A stretch of 64,000 bases of DNA from Dyadobacter tibetensis Y620-1 (GCF_000566685.1 NZ_AZQN01000001.1:496001-560000), one strand, 5' to 3'; shown: positions 17,432 to 28,100, numbered from the stretch's first letter. Notes: generated by a model not told the origin, from the letters alone. Numbers and translations are program-made.

Positions 17432-20044
17432 TCATACCGCTGCATCATTATCGTTATCTTCGGCATCATCATCTTCCTCTGCATCCAAATCATCTACCAC
17501 GTCTTCATCGGTTAAGTCCTCCGACGCATCCGTCACAATAAGATCATTCTTCACAAGTGGGTTGCCGTCTTCATCCAACTCAATTTCTTCCTTCTCGTCA
17601 GGATCTTTTAATATTCTGGTTACAGAAGTAATCTCATCGGCACTATTCAGACGAATCAGTTTAACGCCCTGAGTATTTCTCCCGGCCTGACGAACATTAG
17701 CAACGCTCATACGAATTGCAATACCATTTCGGGTGATGATCATTAGGTCGTCCTGTTCGGTCACTTCACAAATCGCCACAAGCTTACCTACTTTTTCGGT
17801 AGCATTCATTGTAGAGACACCCTTACCGCCGCGTTTTGTAATTCGATAATCATCGATAGCAGAACGTTTTCCGAAAGCATTTTCGGAAACTACCAGAAGT
17901 TGCGCATCTTCTCGACTGATACAAACCATGCCAATAACCTTATTGCCATCTCCCAGATTAATACCTCTTACTCCGGCAGCTGTACGTCCCATTGGGCGAA
18001 CTCCGGTTTCATTAAAACGAACGGCACGGCCTGCACTTGAAGCAATGACAATATCATTATCACCATTGGTCAGGGCTACATTCAACAAGCGATCTCCTTC
18101 ATGAATAGATATGGCAATAATACCATTGGTCCGTGGACGCGAATAAGCTTCAAGTAATGTTTTCTTAATGGTACCTTGTTCGGTACACATAATCAGATAA
18201 TTATTATTGATATAATCATCATCTGACAACGTTTTTACATTAATCACAGAGCGTATCGAATCTCCCTTCTCAAGACTAATCAAATTTTGTATTGGTCTGC
18301 CTTTTGAAGTCTTGCTTCCTTCCGGTACTTCATATACCTTCATCCAGAACAGTTTACCATATTCTGTGAAGATCAGCAAGTAATTGAGCATGGTAGCCGA
18401 AAACAAATGTTCGGTAAAGTCCGTATCCTTGGTTTTAACCCCACGTGAACCTGTTCCTCCCCGGGTTTGGGTACGATATTCTGCTAAAGGGGTACGTTTG
18501 ATATACCCTTCATGTGAAATGGTGATAAGCATTTCGTCGTCGGGAATCATGTCTTCGTCACTGAACTGCTCAGCGGCAAATTCTATTTCTGTGCGACGGG
18601 CATCACCATAACGTTCTTTTATTTCGCTAAGCTCGGATTTAATAATTTCGAATTTCCTGAATTCATTGGCCAGAATATCCTTAAGATCGGTTATCAATAG
18701 CATGATTTCCTCATACTCCTTGATAATTTTGTCGCGTTCCAGACCTGTTAAACGCTGTAAGCGTAGATCCAAAATAGCTTTAGCCTGAATTTCCGAGAGT
18801 TCGAATCGCTCAATCAAGCCTGTCTTGGCAATTTCCGGGTCCCGGGCATTACGGATCAAAGCAATCACCTCATCGAGATGGTCTAGCGCAATTAGTAATC
18901 CTTGAAGGATATGAGCACGCTTTTCTGCTTCACGTAACTCGTATTCGGTACGGCGGGTAATGACCACCACACGGTGATCAACATAATGCTTAATGAGGTC
19001 CTTAAGGTTTAGCTGAACCGGCCTGCCCTTCACCAGGGCAACATTATTCACTCCAAAAGAGGTTTGTAATGGAGTGTATTTGTATAGATGGTTAAGCACG
19101 ATATTAGGAATGGCATCCTTCTTAAGATCGAAGACAATCCGCATTCCATCTCTATCCGATTCATCGCGGATGTCAGAAATCCCGTCGAGCTTTTTATCAT
19201 TAATCAAACCAGCAATTCTTTCGATCATGCTAGCTTTATTAGTCATATAAGGGATCTCGGTAATTATAATCTGCTCCCTTCCAGTTTTGTTCACATCGAA
19301 ATGTGCCTTGGCCCGGATAATAATACTTCCACGTCCCGTTTCCAGAGCCGAACGTACCCCTTGGTATCCGTAAATGATACCACCAGTGGGAAAATCAGGA
19401 GCCTTTATATGTTCCATCAATTCCGGAATGGTGATATCGGAATTATCGATATAAGCCAAGGTACCATCAATCACTTCGCTCAAATTATGCGGAGCCATAT
19501 TGGTTGCCATACCTACCGCAATTCCCGAGGACCCATTTACCAATAGGTTTGGGAATTTACAAGGAAGGACTGAAGGCTCCGAAAGTGAATCATCGAAGTT
19601 GGGGACAAAGTCAACAGTATCTTTACCCAAATCGGCTAGAAGTTCCTCAGCGAGTCGCTTCAGCCTGGCTTCGGTATAACGCATCGCTGCAGGATTGTCA
19701 CCATCTACGGATCCAAAATTACCCTGACCGTCTACAAGTGGATATCGAAGGGACCAGGGCTGAGCCATACGTACCATGGTACCATATACAGAAGAGTCAC
19801 CATGAGGGTGATATTTACCCAACACTTCTCCTACTATACGTGCAGATTTTTTATGAGCCCTATTATAGTTAACACCTAAATCAGACATCCCGTAAAGCAC
19901 CCGGCGATGAACAGGCTTCAAACCGTCTCGTACATCTGGTAGGGCACGGGAAATAATAACCGACATCGAGTAATCGATGTACGCACCTCGCATTTCCTCC
20001 TCAATATTAATGGGGATAATGTTTTCTTCAGAAGATTCTGCCAT
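17432..20044 (-). CDS. gyrA: DNA gyrase subunit A
   Basis: This 870-residue protein is the breakage-reunion subunit of type II topoisomerase, acting with GyrB in the cytoplasm to introduce negative supercoils. The catalytic tyrosine is Y123 ([10 protein letters not shown]). The quinolone-determining region reads [10 protein letters not shown], with Ser84 kept but Gly88 where E. coli has Asp87. The GyrA-box is QTRGGTG at 526-532 instead of QRRGGKG, still pointing to GyrA rather than ParC. The six-bladed C-terminal pinwheel follows, with the repeated GI.AI..HEGD-type blades. The tail (about 840-870) is strongly acidic. The start [19 protein letters not shown] fits the family. Confidence 0.95.
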   Translation of the reverse strand: MAESSEENIIPINIEEEMRGAYIDYSMSVIISRALPDVRDGLKPVHRRVLYGMSDLGVNYNRAHKKSARIVGEVLGKYHPHGDSSVYGTMVRMAQPWSLRYPLVDGQGNFGSVDGDNPAAMRYTEARLKRLAEELLADLGKDTVDFVPNFDDSLSEPSVLPCKFPNLLVNGSSGIAVGMATNMAPHNLSEVIDGTLAYIDNSDITIPELMEHIKAPDFPTGGIIYGYQGVRSALETGRGSIIIRAKAHFDVNKTGREQIIITEIPYMTNKASMIERIAGLINDKKLDGISDIRDESDRDGMRIVFDLKKDAIPNIVLNHLYKYTPLQTSFGVNNVALVKGRPVQLNLKDLIKHYVDHRVVVITRRTEYELREAEKRAHILQGLLIALDHLDEVIALIRNARDPEIAKTGLIERFELSEIQAKAILDLRLQRLTGLERDKIIKEYEEIMLLITDLKDILANEFRKFEIIKSELSEIKERYGDARRTEIEFAAEQFSDEDMIPDDEMLITISHEGYIKRTPLAEYRTQTRGGTGSRGVKTKDTDFTEHLFSATMLNYLLIFTEYGKLFWMKVYEVPEGSKTSKGRPIQNLISLEKGDSIRSVINVKTLSDDDYINNNYLIMCTEQGTIKKTLLEAYSRPRTNGIIAISIHEGDRLLNVALTNGDNDIVIASSAGRAVRFNETGVRPMGRTAAGVRGINLGDGNKVIGMVCISREDAQLLVVSENAFGKRSAIDDYRITKRGGKGVSTMNATEKVGKLVAICEVTEQDDLMIITRNGIAIRMSVANVRQAGRNTQGVKLIRLNSADEITSVTRILKDPDEKEEIELDEDGNPLVKNDLIVTDASEDLTDEDVVDDLDAEEDDDAEDNDNDAAV

Positions 20045-20318
20045 AAAGAATTAGAAAAGAATCAAAAATTTAATGTGGGGCCTATAAAATACAAACCTTC
20101 ACGAAAATAATACAAATAGAACGCTTATAAAGTATCAAATTTCGTCATTTTAAGCCACTCAAACAAGCTATATTTTATCATTACAGGCCAATTTCAAGGG
20201 ATAAGCCGATTAGGGGTCTTACTGGTACTTTAACAGCATAAAAATGATTTTTTTACAGTATGATAATTTGCTCTTTGCCTTCTCTAACTATCCAAGTTCC
20301 ATATCAAACTTCCTGAAT

Positions 20319-21623
20319 ATGCCTATTATTTTAACCCTAATTGCCATCTTGTTTCTAGTCCTGCTTATTGCCTGGCTCAAAATTGACACCTTCATTTCTT
20401 TTTTGCTTGTTTCAATTGGCCTAGGTCTGGCCAGTGGGCTCGACGTAGCTACTATCAGCGCAGCCATACAAAAAGGGGTAGGAAATACACTTGGAGATTT
20501 AGTATTAATTGTGGGCTTCGGAGCGATGCTGGGAAAGCTCGTTGCGGATAGCGGCGCTGCCCAGCGGATTACAGACGCCTTAATAGGAATTTTCGGTCAA
20601 GGCAAAATCCAATGGGGTATGGCTTTGGCAGGTTTTGTAATCGGCATACCTTTATTTTATAATGCCGGCTTTGTGATTGTAATCCCACTCATATTTATGA
20701 TCAGCACTACGGCACGTCTCCCCCTATTATATGTAGGCATTCCCATGTTATCTGCCCTATCTGTAGCCCATGGCTACCTTCCGCCTCACCCCTCTCCTGC
20801 TGCTATAGCCAGTCAGTTAAATGCCGATCTGGGACAGACCTTACTCTTTGGGATAATTGTTTCAATACCTGCTATAGCGGTTGCCGGACCCATATTCGGC
20901 AGTACCCTGAAAAGATTTAAACCCAAACCGGATGAAGCCCTATTTAACGTTCAACCACGACCGGCTCATGAGCTACCTGGCTTGGGCATTAGTATTGCCA
21001 CAGCACTACTACCCGTATTTTTATTAACCAGTATGTCTGCTGTTAAAACTGCATTTCCTGACAACAAACTAGTAGGACTATTGGCTGAACCTTATTTTGG
21101 CATGCTATTATCTGTTCTGGTGGCTGCATATGCATTAGGAATACGACGGGGAATGGCCATGCCCACCATTACCAAATCCATGGAGGAGGCTTTTAAAGGC
21201 GTAGCCGTGATACTTCTGATCATCGCAGGAGCAGGTGTTTTCAAAGAAATCATGACTGCAGGTGGCGTAAGTACTTATATTGCTGAAGGATTGAAAGGCA
21301 TAGATATCTCCCCGTTGATCCTAAGTTGGGGTATCGCTGCCATCATACGTGTATGCGTGGGTTCAGCCACCGTTGCCGGCCTGACTACCGTGGGTATCCT
21401 CGGTCCCCTTCTGGCCAATACCGCTGTCAGACCCGAACTCATCGTCCTCTCCATAGGCTCGGGAAGTCTAATGTTCTCTCATCTTAACGATGGAGGATTC
21501 TGGCTTTTTAAGGAATATTTCAACCTGAGCATCAAGGACACTTTACTCACTTGGTCTATTATGGAAACTATTGTTTCCATCATGGGATTATTAGGGGTAT
21601 TACTCCTAAATTTGTTTTTATAA
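20319..21623 (+). CDS. GntP-family gluconate/organic-acid:H+ symporter
   Basis: This is a 434-residue integral membrane protein with about 12-14 helices. The GntP family signature is visible: LVLIVGFGAMLGKLVADSGA near residue 60, GIPLFYNAGFVIVIPLIFMI, and HGYLPPHPSPAAIASQLNAD. I chose the ATG at 20319 (MPIILTLIAILFLVLLIAWL), matching the usual start. An upstream in-frame ATG at 20244 would add 25 atypical residues. GntP proteins import gluconate or related sugar acids with protons; some homologues carry D-amino or hydroxy acids. It heads a three-gene unit with RidA-like and D-threonine-aldolase-like proteins, which suggests an amino/hydroxy acid substrate here. Confidence 0.9.
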   Translation: MPIILTLIAILFLVLLIAWLKIDTFISFLLVSIGLGLASGLDVATISAAIQKGVGNTLGDLVLIVGFGAMLGKLVADSGAAQRITDALIGIFGQGKIQWGMALAGFVIGIPLFYNAGFVIVIPLIFMISTTARLPLLYVGIPMLSALSVAHGYLPPHPSPAAIASQLNADLGQTLLFGIIVSIPAIAVAGPIFGSTLKRFKPKPDEALFNVQPRPAHELPGLGISIATALLPVFLLTSMSAVKTAFPDNKLVGLLAEPYFGMLLSVLVAAYALGIRRGMAMPTITKSMEEAFKGVAVILLIIAGAGVFKEIMTAGGVSTYIAEGLKGIDISPLILSWGIAAIIRVCVGSATVAGLTTVGILGPLLANTAVRPELIVLSIGSGSLMFSHLNDGGFWLFKEYFNLSIKDTLLTWSIMETIVSIMGLLGVLLLNLFL

Positions 21624-21656
21624 AATTCCTGAACAAATATTAAACAAGTATTATCT

Positions 21657-22139
21657 ATGATACAAGAACATACCCCACAAGCTAATTTCGATAAGTTAGG
21701 ATTAATCCTTCCACCGGCTCCCAAACCTATGGGCGTTTACAGGCCGCTATTAATTGTGGACAATCGCTGGGTATATGTGTCGGGACATGGCCCTGTCATG
21801 AAAGATGGCTCCTTAATTGAAGGCCGTATTGGAAAAAACCTTGATGAAGCTGCAGGCAAAATCGCCGCTCAACAAGTAGGCCTAGCCATCCTGGCTACGC
21901 TGCATGAAAACCTTGGCAGTCTTAACAGAATCAAAAGGGTGGTTAAAGTACTAGGAATGGTCAATTGCAATGAAGATTTCCTCAACCATCCTTTTATCCT
22001 TAACGGCTGCAGCGAATTGTTCGCAAAGGTCTGGGGCGACGAAAATGGAATTGGCGTTAGAAGTGCGGTAGGCATGGGCTCGCTGCCAGGTAACATCCCT
22101 GTCGAAATAGAGGCCATGTTCGAGCTAGAGGTAGTCTAA
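21657..22139 (+). CDS. RidA family (YjgF-like) deaminase
   Basis: This 160-residue protein belongs to the longer RidA subgroup. Its core runs from WVYVSGHGPVMKDGSLIEGR through LNRIKRVVKVLGMVNCNEDF to RSAVGMGSLPGNIPVEIEAM. RidA hydrolyses reactive enamine/imine intermediates released by PLP enzymes, and the arginine in RSAVG corresponds to the conserved substrate-carboxylate site. It lies between the transporter (34-base gap) and a PLP-dependent aldolase-like gene. This fits a role in cleaning up intermediates made by that enzyme. Confidence 0.88.
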   Translation: MIQEHTPQANFDKLGLILPPAPKPMGVYRPLLIVDNRWVYVSGHGPVMKDGSLIEGRIGKNLDEAAGKIAAQQVGLAILATLHENLGSLNRIKRVVKVLGMVNCNEDFLNHPFILNGCSELFAKVWGDENGIGVRSAVGMGSLPGNIPVEIEAMFELEVV

Positions 22140-22194
22140 TCTGAGCCACCATACTCCAATCTTAGTGTTTAGTCCGTATTTTCCAACTCCATTT

Positions 22195-23301
22195 ATGTGG
22201 TACCAATTACAAAATGAAAGTGAAATAGCCTCACCAGGCCTGCTATTTTATCATGATCGCATTCGTGAAAACATAAGCCGGATGATTAAGATGGCCGGAA
22301 GTCCCGAGCGCCTTGTGCCACATATAAAAACGCATAAGACCCGGGAAATTGTCCTGCTTCAAATGGAACAAGGCATAAGAAAATTTAAATGTGCCACCAT
22401 AGCCGAAGCTGAAATGCTGGCTTCTACCGGAGCCAAATGGATCCTGATTGCTTACCAGTTGGTAGGCCCCAATATCGATCGGTTAATCCAGCTAAAAGAG
22501 AAATTTCCAGATGTATATTTTGCTTCACTTCTGGATGATCTGGCTACCGCACAGACATTAAGTGATTTCTGTAACCAAAAGAAGCTGGAGGGTTCAGTCT
22601 TCCTTGATGTAAATGTAGGAATGAATCGTAGCGGCGCCACCGCAGCCTTTCTTACGGAAATCATCGACTCAATAAAGACTCTTCCTAATATTCAAATAGA
22701 CGGGCTACATATTTATGACGGTCATATTCACACAGTGGATTTTGACCAGCGCAAAAAAGAAGTTGACAGGGGTTTCAACCAGGCTCAGAAATTGATAGAA
22801 GTCTTCATAGAGAAAATTGGAAAGGAGCCGGTCATCATAGCCGGTGGCTCACCTTCCTTCAATGTACATACTTTTCGCCCTGGCGTTCTGCTGAGTCCTG
22901 GAACCAATGTACTCTGGGATGCTGGCTACGGGGAAAAATTTAAAGATCAGGACTTTTTAGGTGCCGCTATAATCTTATCTAGAATTATCAGCAAACCTTC
23001 CGTAGGGTTAATCACGCTGGATTTAGGCCATAAAGCCATAGCGGCAGAGAATCCTATTGAGCGCCGGATCAAAATTTTAAACCTGGACAACTATCAACTC
23101 CTTAGTCAGAGTGAAGAACATGGGGTAATTCAAGTCCCAGACGATATTTGGCATCTGGCTCAGGTTGGCGATGTATATTATATACAACCCTACCATATCT
23201 GCCCAACCGTAGCCCTCCATGAATATGCCCATATCGTGAAAAATGGCTGGGCCCAAGAAGAGTGGCAAATCATAGCCCGGAAACGCCGTATAAATATTTA
23301 A
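22195..23301 (+). CDS. D-threonine aldolase-like PLP enzyme (alanine racemase fold)
   Basis: This 368-residue protein starts at the ATG at 22195 (MWYQLQNESEIASPGLLFYH), the usual start of the D-TA family. A GTG at 22165 gives a less likely 10-residue extension. The N-terminal alanine-racemase-like barrel has the PLP lysine in LVPHIKTHKTREIV. FLDVNVGMNRSGA, DGLHIYDGHIH and the C-terminal metal site HEYAHIV follow. D-threonine aldolases cleave D-beta-hydroxy-amino acids to glycine and an aldehyde using PLP and a divalent metal. It is last in the GntP-RidA operon and ends at a bidirectional terminator. The exact substrate is not known. Confidence 0.87.
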   Translation: MWYQLQNESEIASPGLLFYHDRIRENISRMIKMAGSPERLVPHIKTHKTREIVLLQMEQGIRKFKCATIAEAEMLASTGAKWILIAYQLVGPNIDRLIQLKEKFPDVYFASLLDDLATAQTLSDFCNQKKLEGSVFLDVNVGMNRSGATAAFLTEIIDSIKTLPNIQIDGLHIYDGHIHTVDFDQRKKEVDRGFNQAQKLIEVFIEKIGKEPVIIAGGSPSFNVHTFRPGVLLSPGTNVLWDAGYGEKFKDQDFLGAAIILSRIISKPSVGLITLDLGHKAIAAENPIERRIKILNLDNYQLLSQSEEHGVIQVPDDIWHLAQVGDVYYIQPYHICPTVALHEYAHIVKNGWAQEEWQIIARKRRINI

Positions 23302-23317
23302 AACGCTACATAAAATG

Positions 23318-23353
23318 AAAACGGAGTGCCTCTTTATCAGAGCACTCCGTTTT
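23318..23353. terminator. Bidirectional terminator between convergent genes
   Basis: Perfect arms AAAACGGAGTGC (23318-23329) and GCACTCCGTTTT (23342-23353) serve both the D-TA gene (+) and the otsAB-like gene (-). Confidence 0.9.
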
Positions 23354-23377
23354 GGTATAAGCCTTATCTGTATCAAT

Positions 23378-25621
23378 TTAGTCCTTGATCTTGCTCAAAA
23401 AACTAAAGACCTCTTCTTGACTTCGCAAGTGGGCACGTGCTGCGGAGAGCATGTCTCCTACTTTAATGGTATATGCTGTATCAGGCAATTCGATAAACAT
23501 GTCTTCGTCGGTTTTATCGTCACCCATAGCCATAATAAAGTCGTAGGATCCTGTTTCCACCAAGTCCTTGGCCGCTGTTCCTTTATTAAAGGCTGTCTTT
23601 TTAACTTCCACCACTTTATTTCCATCGATTATCTGGAGGTTAAGTTCAGGTTGTATATAGTTTTTCAACTGCCATACCAATTCCTGAGCCCGACGGGTGG
23701 CATATTCGCGATCTTCAGCAGTACGATAATGCCAGGCAAGGGAGGTTTCTTTCTCTTCTACCACCGCACCCGGACAACGTTTGGCGTACAGATCCATAAT
23801 GGGTTGAATGGATTCTTTCCAGTTCTCTTCATAGCTTTCGTTCAGTACCCATTCGGAGCTTCCCTTCGCCTTGATGAGCGCTCCATGCTCCGCAATAATA
23901 TGTACGGGTAGATCTAAAAATAATTCGCTTAAAAAATGACGATCACGCCCGCTTATAATCACTACTGTATCACTTTCAGCAAAAGTAGAGATCAATTGCT
24001 TCACCTCTCTACTGACAATAGCCTTTGCCGGGTCGGCAACAATCGGGGCCAGGGTACCATCATAATCAAAAAACAATATTCTGTTTTTTGACGCCCGATA
24101 CGCATCTCTGATTTCTCCGATTCCCTGATCAGTTAGGAATACTTGTTTTAGCTTTTCGTGTTCTTGTTCTATCATGGTAATTTGTGTAAAGAAGTCATTT
24201 GTCCATGCAAAGACATCATATTCACGTATTCTGGAACGCATGACTTTCATGCGCTTTTCTTGCTCTTCAATTGGCATATCCAGGGCCAATTTAATAGAAT
24301 CAGCAATATTTTGTTTATCGAGGGGATTAATAATGAGGGCTTCTCCTAGCTCTGCAGCAGCCCCGGCCATTTCACTAAGAATCAATACGCCGTGCTTATC
24401 CTGCCTGCTAGCCACATATTCCTTGCATACCAGGTTCATCCCGTCCCGTACAGGCGTAATCAGCGCCACATCGCTGGTGGAATACATTCCCACCAGTTCA
24501 GCAAAGGTCATAGAACGATACTGATATATAATTGGCTGCCAGTTTATATTTCCATAATCGGCATTGATCCTACCAACGGTCTGATCAATTTCTGATTTCA
24601 TCTGCTGATAGCGATCGATGGTGTCACGAGATGGTACTACCACCATAACAAATGCCACCCGGCCATGCCAATTCGGATTTTCCTCCAGGAACCGCTCAAA
24701 GCCGTACAGCCGATGCAAAATTCCTTTAGAGTAGTCCAGCCGGTCCACAGAAAATATAATCTTCTCCTTGAGCATATCCCGAGCGAGCTCTCTTTCCTTA
24801 ACCACCTCCGGATCTGTATAGGCGTCGTTGAATTTATTAAAATCTATGCTTATAGGGAAAGAGTCAATTTTAACAATTCTATTGCTAAGGTTAATGTAGT
24901 GGAGCTTATTCCCGTGACCCAGCACCATCCGGACTGCTTTCAGAAAATATTCTACATAATCATTGGTATGAAAACCGACCAAATCCGCCCCTATAATCCC
25001 CTCGACAATGGCCTTACGCCACTGTACCGGAAGCATTCTAAACAATTCATAGGAAGGAAAGGGAATATGAAAAAAGAAACCAACCTTTACGTCGGGATGC
25101 TTTTTCCGGATCATTTGGGGTAATAGCATCAACTGATAATCCTGAACCCAGACAATATCACCTGGCTGGATGATCTCATCGAGTTTTTCAAAAAATAATT
25201 CATTGGCTTGTTGATATGCCTGAAAATAGGCATCGTCAAATCGTGCATGTGTAGGAAAGTAATGACATAAAGGCCAAATCAGATCATTGCAAAATCCTTC
25301 ATAATAATTTTCATTTACATCGTCGGGAATAAAAACAGGATGCGCTTTGAAACTGTCATTCTCCAGAGATAGTCCTTCCAGTTCTTCCGGACTATTATCA
25401 GCATAACCGATCCACTGTATTTTATCTCCCGAGACGATGGGATTTTGAGCTCCATCTCCTACCAGAGAAAGAACCGCTGAAACCAATCCCCCTGAATTCT
25501 GAAAAAGGTTAACTCCCTCTCCTTCTCTGACAATTTTAAAAGGTAGCCTATAGGCTACGATGACTAACCGACCTATCTGTTTATTTTCTTGAGTATTTTT
25601 CATAAAAGGCTTAAGGTCCAA
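23378..25621 (-). CDS. Bifunctional trehalose-6-phosphate synthase/phosphatase
   Basis: This 747-residue fusion has an N-terminal GT20 synthase (about 16-485). The start is VIVAYRLPFKIV and the nucleotide-sugar site includes FSVDRLDYSKGILHRLYGFE and ITPVRDGMNLVCKEYVASR. The C-terminal HAD phosphatase (about 510-740) has the nucleophile motif FFDYDGTLAPIV and the late MAMGDDKTDEDMF. Together they make trehalose from UDP-glucose and glucose-6-phosphate in the cytoplasm, an osmo- and stress protectant. It is a single gene between a tRNA-Thr gene and a convergent operon. The first ATG is used; an ATG six codons in is equally possible. Confidence 0.95.
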   Translation of the reverse strand: MDLKPFMKNTQENKQIGRLVIVAYRLPFKIVREGEGVNLFQNSGGLVSAVLSLVGDGAQNPIVSGDKIQWIGYADNSPEELEGLSLENDSFKAHPVFIPDDVNENYYEGFCNDLIWPLCHYFPTHARFDDAYFQAYQQANELFFEKLDEIIQPGDIVWVQDYQLMLLPQMIRKKHPDVKVGFFFHIPFPSYELFRMLPVQWRKAIVEGIIGADLVGFHTNDYVEYFLKAVRMVLGHGNKLHYINLSNRIVKIDSFPISIDFNKFNDAYTDPEVVKERELARDMLKEKIIFSVDRLDYSKGILHRLYGFERFLEENPNWHGRVAFVMVVVPSRDTIDRYQQMKSEIDQTVGRINADYGNINWQPIIYQYRSMTFAELVGMYSTSDVALITPVRDGMNLVCKEYVASRQDKHGVLILSEMAGAAAELGEALIINPLDKQNIADSIKLALDMPIEEQEKRMKVMRSRIREYDVFAWTNDFFTQITMIEQEHEKLKQVFLTDQGIGEIRDAYRASKNRILFFDYDGTLAPIVADPAKAIVSREVKQLISTFAESDTVVIISGRDRHFLSELFLDLPVHIIAEHGALIKAKGSSEWVLNESYEENWKESIQPIMDLYAKRCPGAVVEEKETSLAWHYRTAEDREYATRRAQELVWQLKNYIQPELNLQIIDGNKVVEVKKTAFNKGTAAKDLVETGSYDFIMAMGDDKTDEDMFIELPDTAYTIKVGDMLSAARAHLRSQEEVFSFLSKIKD

Positions 25622-25872
25622 AAATGCAGGACCAGTTATTGGTAAGATGATCTAGTTGCGTATAATATACAACAACTATGCCGTAAATCCACATGACTGA
25701 GGGTTTACGGTAAAAATTGCATAAAAAAACGCCCGAATTTTAACAATTCGAATATAGTATGTAAATATAAGCTTGGTCTCCGAAGTTCGTTTGGAACTTG
25801 TAACAGCCTTAAAAAAGATATGTAGAAAATAATGCCCGAATAGGCCTTGGAACCTCTTAAAACAGGTAAAAA

Positions 25873-25902
25873 CAAAAAAGCATCTGAAATCAGATGCTTT
25901 TT
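25873..25902 (-). terminator. Terminator of tRNA-Thr
   Basis: On the minus strand AAAAAGCATCTGA and TCAGATGCTTTTT form a perfect hairpin with a 2-base loop, just downstream of the tRNA. Confidence 0.85.
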
Positions 25903-25905
25903 GTG

Positions 25906-25978
<73 letters not shown>

Positions 25979-26089
25979 TTTTATTTCCCGGCGACCGTTT
26001 GTCATTCCGTTATTGTGGTGCAAAAGTAGCGGGAAATATTTTTCTATGCAAGCATTGAGCGAAAAAAAAATCTACTTTTTTTCGCACTC

Positions 26090-27994
26090 TTATATAGCTT
26101 CCTGAATAATAGCGAGTTGGTGCTTGAGATCTTCTAACTGGGATTGAGCGGAGCTAATTTTTTTGTCAAACTCAGCTTTTAAACGATCCGATGTTTTGGA
26201 CTTCGCGAAAAACTCAATATTGTTTTGCCATAGGGCAATATCATTTTCCAGTTGTGTAACCTTTCTACGGATATCACTCTCCTTACGGTAAAGGCCTCGA
26301 CTATTCTCTCCGTCACGGACGAGCTCTACTTCACTTTCCAAAACCGCCTGCTCTTTCTCCTTACTGGAAAGCTGGGCAATAGCGCTTACATAGGAATTGA
26401 TCGCTGCAATGTAACGTTTCTGAATAGATTGCATGTCTTTTTTAGGGACGAAGCCTATGGAAGACCATTCCGATTTGAACGCTGACAAAAGATTGAGGGT
26501 AGACTCATCCTGACTCGTGGCAGCAGCCTCAATTCTGGTAATAAGGTCCACCTTTTTGGCGAGATTTTCCTCGAATTCCTTTTCTACCTCCTGATTTTTC
26601 GATCGCTTATTGTTAAAATATGCGTCGCAACTCTTCTTAAACCGATCATAAATGGAATCCTTATATTTCTCCGGAACCTGCCCTACACCTTTCCATTTTT
26701 TCTGAAGTTCTATAATCTTCTGTGTATTTGAGGGTGTATCTTCCCCAGAATTCAAAATCGCTTCTGCCTCTTCGCACATTTGTGTTTTCAGCTCGAGATT
26801 CTGCTCTCTTTTCGCCTCTAGCTGACGGAAAAAATCTCCCTTATTATTGAAAAAGGTTTTCAGGGCTGCCCAAAACTTTTTACTTAAGTCCTTTCCTTCT
26901 TCCCGGGGCATCATTCCTTTATGAGCGACCCATTGATCCTGGAAGGCCATCAACTCTTTGGTTTTGGCATTCCATTCCTTGATGCTGCTGGAATTAAAGG
27001 TAGTAAAGGGAAGAATCTGATTGTAAATATTAAGCTTAAAGTCATAATGTTCCTTCATAGACTTTTTCTGCTCAGCAAAAGAGGCTCGCTGCGCATCATA
27101 CAGCACATCCAAGCCTTGCTTAAAGCGCTGCCATAATAATTCCTGATCTTCCTTAGGCGCAGGTCCTAGATGCTTGTATTCTTCAAAAATCTGATTGGCC
27201 TCTGCCAGAATCTCTCTGGTCATAGGTCGGGTTTCCAAAGATTTACCAAGCTCTTCAACTTTTTCACAAAGCTCCATTTTAAGCTCAGCATTCCTTCTGC
27301 GATCTAATTCCTTCAGTTCAAAGTAAATATGTCGGTTGCTAAAATAACGGTCAATCAGGGCATTATAAGTCGCCCATAGCGTACCATTATGAGGGGATGC
27401 AATATTCCCAGCCGCCTTCCACTCATCTTGAATTTTCTTAAACTCTTCCCAACTGCTTTTGAGATCGGTAGCATCTGTCTCACGACCTTCTTCCTCGTCC
27501 AGCAATAGGCGTAATCTTTGAAGCAGTTCTGTCTTAGTATTAAAATTCTTTTCTTTGTCCTTATCCATTTTCTGGAAAAAGGCATTTTTAAGACCTCTGA
27601 TTTCCTTGGTAAGTGCCTCGATGCGCTGGGTTTCCACATCCGACTTGTATTCAAAACCTTCTTCACCGCCCGTCTCTTCGACAAAGGTCTTAAAGGCCGC
27701 TTCCCGATCCTGTTTTTTTGCCTGATCCGAAATATTCCGAATCTCCTTGACCATTGCGTCTACCTGGCGAAACATGCCAGGTTTAAAATCGGGCTGTTGG
27801 ACCTGGGTCAACGCAGCCTCTAATGTCTTTATAAGATCTTCCTTTGACAACAGGCTGTAATCAACATCCGGGGTATCTTCTTCATGCTCTTCTTCAAGAC
27901 CATTCTGAAGATCAATATCAAGGGAATCCATTGTGTTTGTTGTCAGGTCCTCCTGCTCATTGCTACCGACCCCTTTGTTTTCTTCCTGTGCCAT
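26090..27994 (-). CDS. DUF349 domain-containing protein
   Basis: This 634-residue, highly charged, almost wholly helical cytoplasmic protein has several DUF349 units. Each is marked by a Trp-Lys/Trp-x-x-x-G core followed by an Arg-Phe-lys block, as in QKKWKGVGQVPEKYKDSIYD then RFKKSCDAYF. Other units contain QDEWKAAGNIASPHNGTLWA and FKSEWSSIGFVPKKDM. The N-terminal 60 residues are acidic and probably disordered. DUF349 proteins are conserved in Bacteroidota without a settled function; RNA or ribosome association has been suggested for relatives. It is monocistronic, divergent from pdxH, and ends close to the tRNA-Thr gene. Confidence 0.9.
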   Translation of the reverse strand: MAQEENKGVGSNEQEDLTTNTMDSLDIDLQNGLEEEHEEDTPDVDYSLLSKEDLIKTLEAALTQVQQPDFKPGMFRQVDAMVKEIRNISDQAKKQDREAAFKTFVEETGGEEGFEYKSDVETQRIEALTKEIRGLKNAFFQKMDKDKEKNFNTKTELLQRLRLLLDEEEGRETDATDLKSSWEEFKKIQDEWKAAGNIASPHNGTLWATYNALIDRYFSNRHIYFELKELDRRRNAELKMELCEKVEELGKSLETRPMTREILAEANQIFEEYKHLGPAPKEDQELLWQRFKQGLDVLYDAQRASFAEQKKSMKEHYDFKLNIYNQILPFTTFNSSSIKEWNAKTKELMAFQDQWVAHKGMMPREEGKDLSKKFWAALKTFFNNKGDFFRQLEAKREQNLELKTQMCEEAEAILNSGEDTPSNTQKIIELQKKWKGVGQVPEKYKDSIYDRFKKSCDAYFNNKRSKNQEVEKEFEENLAKKVDLITRIEAAATSQDESTLNLLSAFKSEWSSIGFVPKKDMQSIQKRYIAAINSYVSAIAQLSSKEKEQAVLESEVELVRDGENSRGLYRKESDIRRKVTQLENDIALWQNNIEFFAKSKTSDRLKAEFDKKISSAQSQLEDLKHQLAIIQEAI

Positions 27995-28031
27995 CGTATT
28001 AAATATTTCGTAAGTACGTTCTTCTGAACTA

Positions 28032-28069
28032 CAAATCTAACAATCTTTCCATTGAAATGGCTATTTTTG
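28032..28069. promoter_or_regulatory. Divergent -7 boxes for DUF349 gene and pdxH
   Basis: TAGATTTG on the minus strand (28032-28039) and TATTTTTG on the plus strand (28062-28069) both fit TAnnTTTG. Neither has a good TTTG at the -33 distance, so both are tentative. Confidence 0.35.
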
Positions 28070-28100
28070 GCCTTCTAACATTACAACATAATTTCAGGTA

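Noticed and set aside
19088-19546. 152-codon plus-strand frame inside gyrA
   Set aside because: It is antisense to the clear gyrA coding region and has no family features; a shadow frame.
23315-23911. 198-codon plus-strand frame across the otsAB-like gene
   Set aside because: It overlaps the terminator and the phosphatase domain on the opposite strand; the translation has no recognisable domain.
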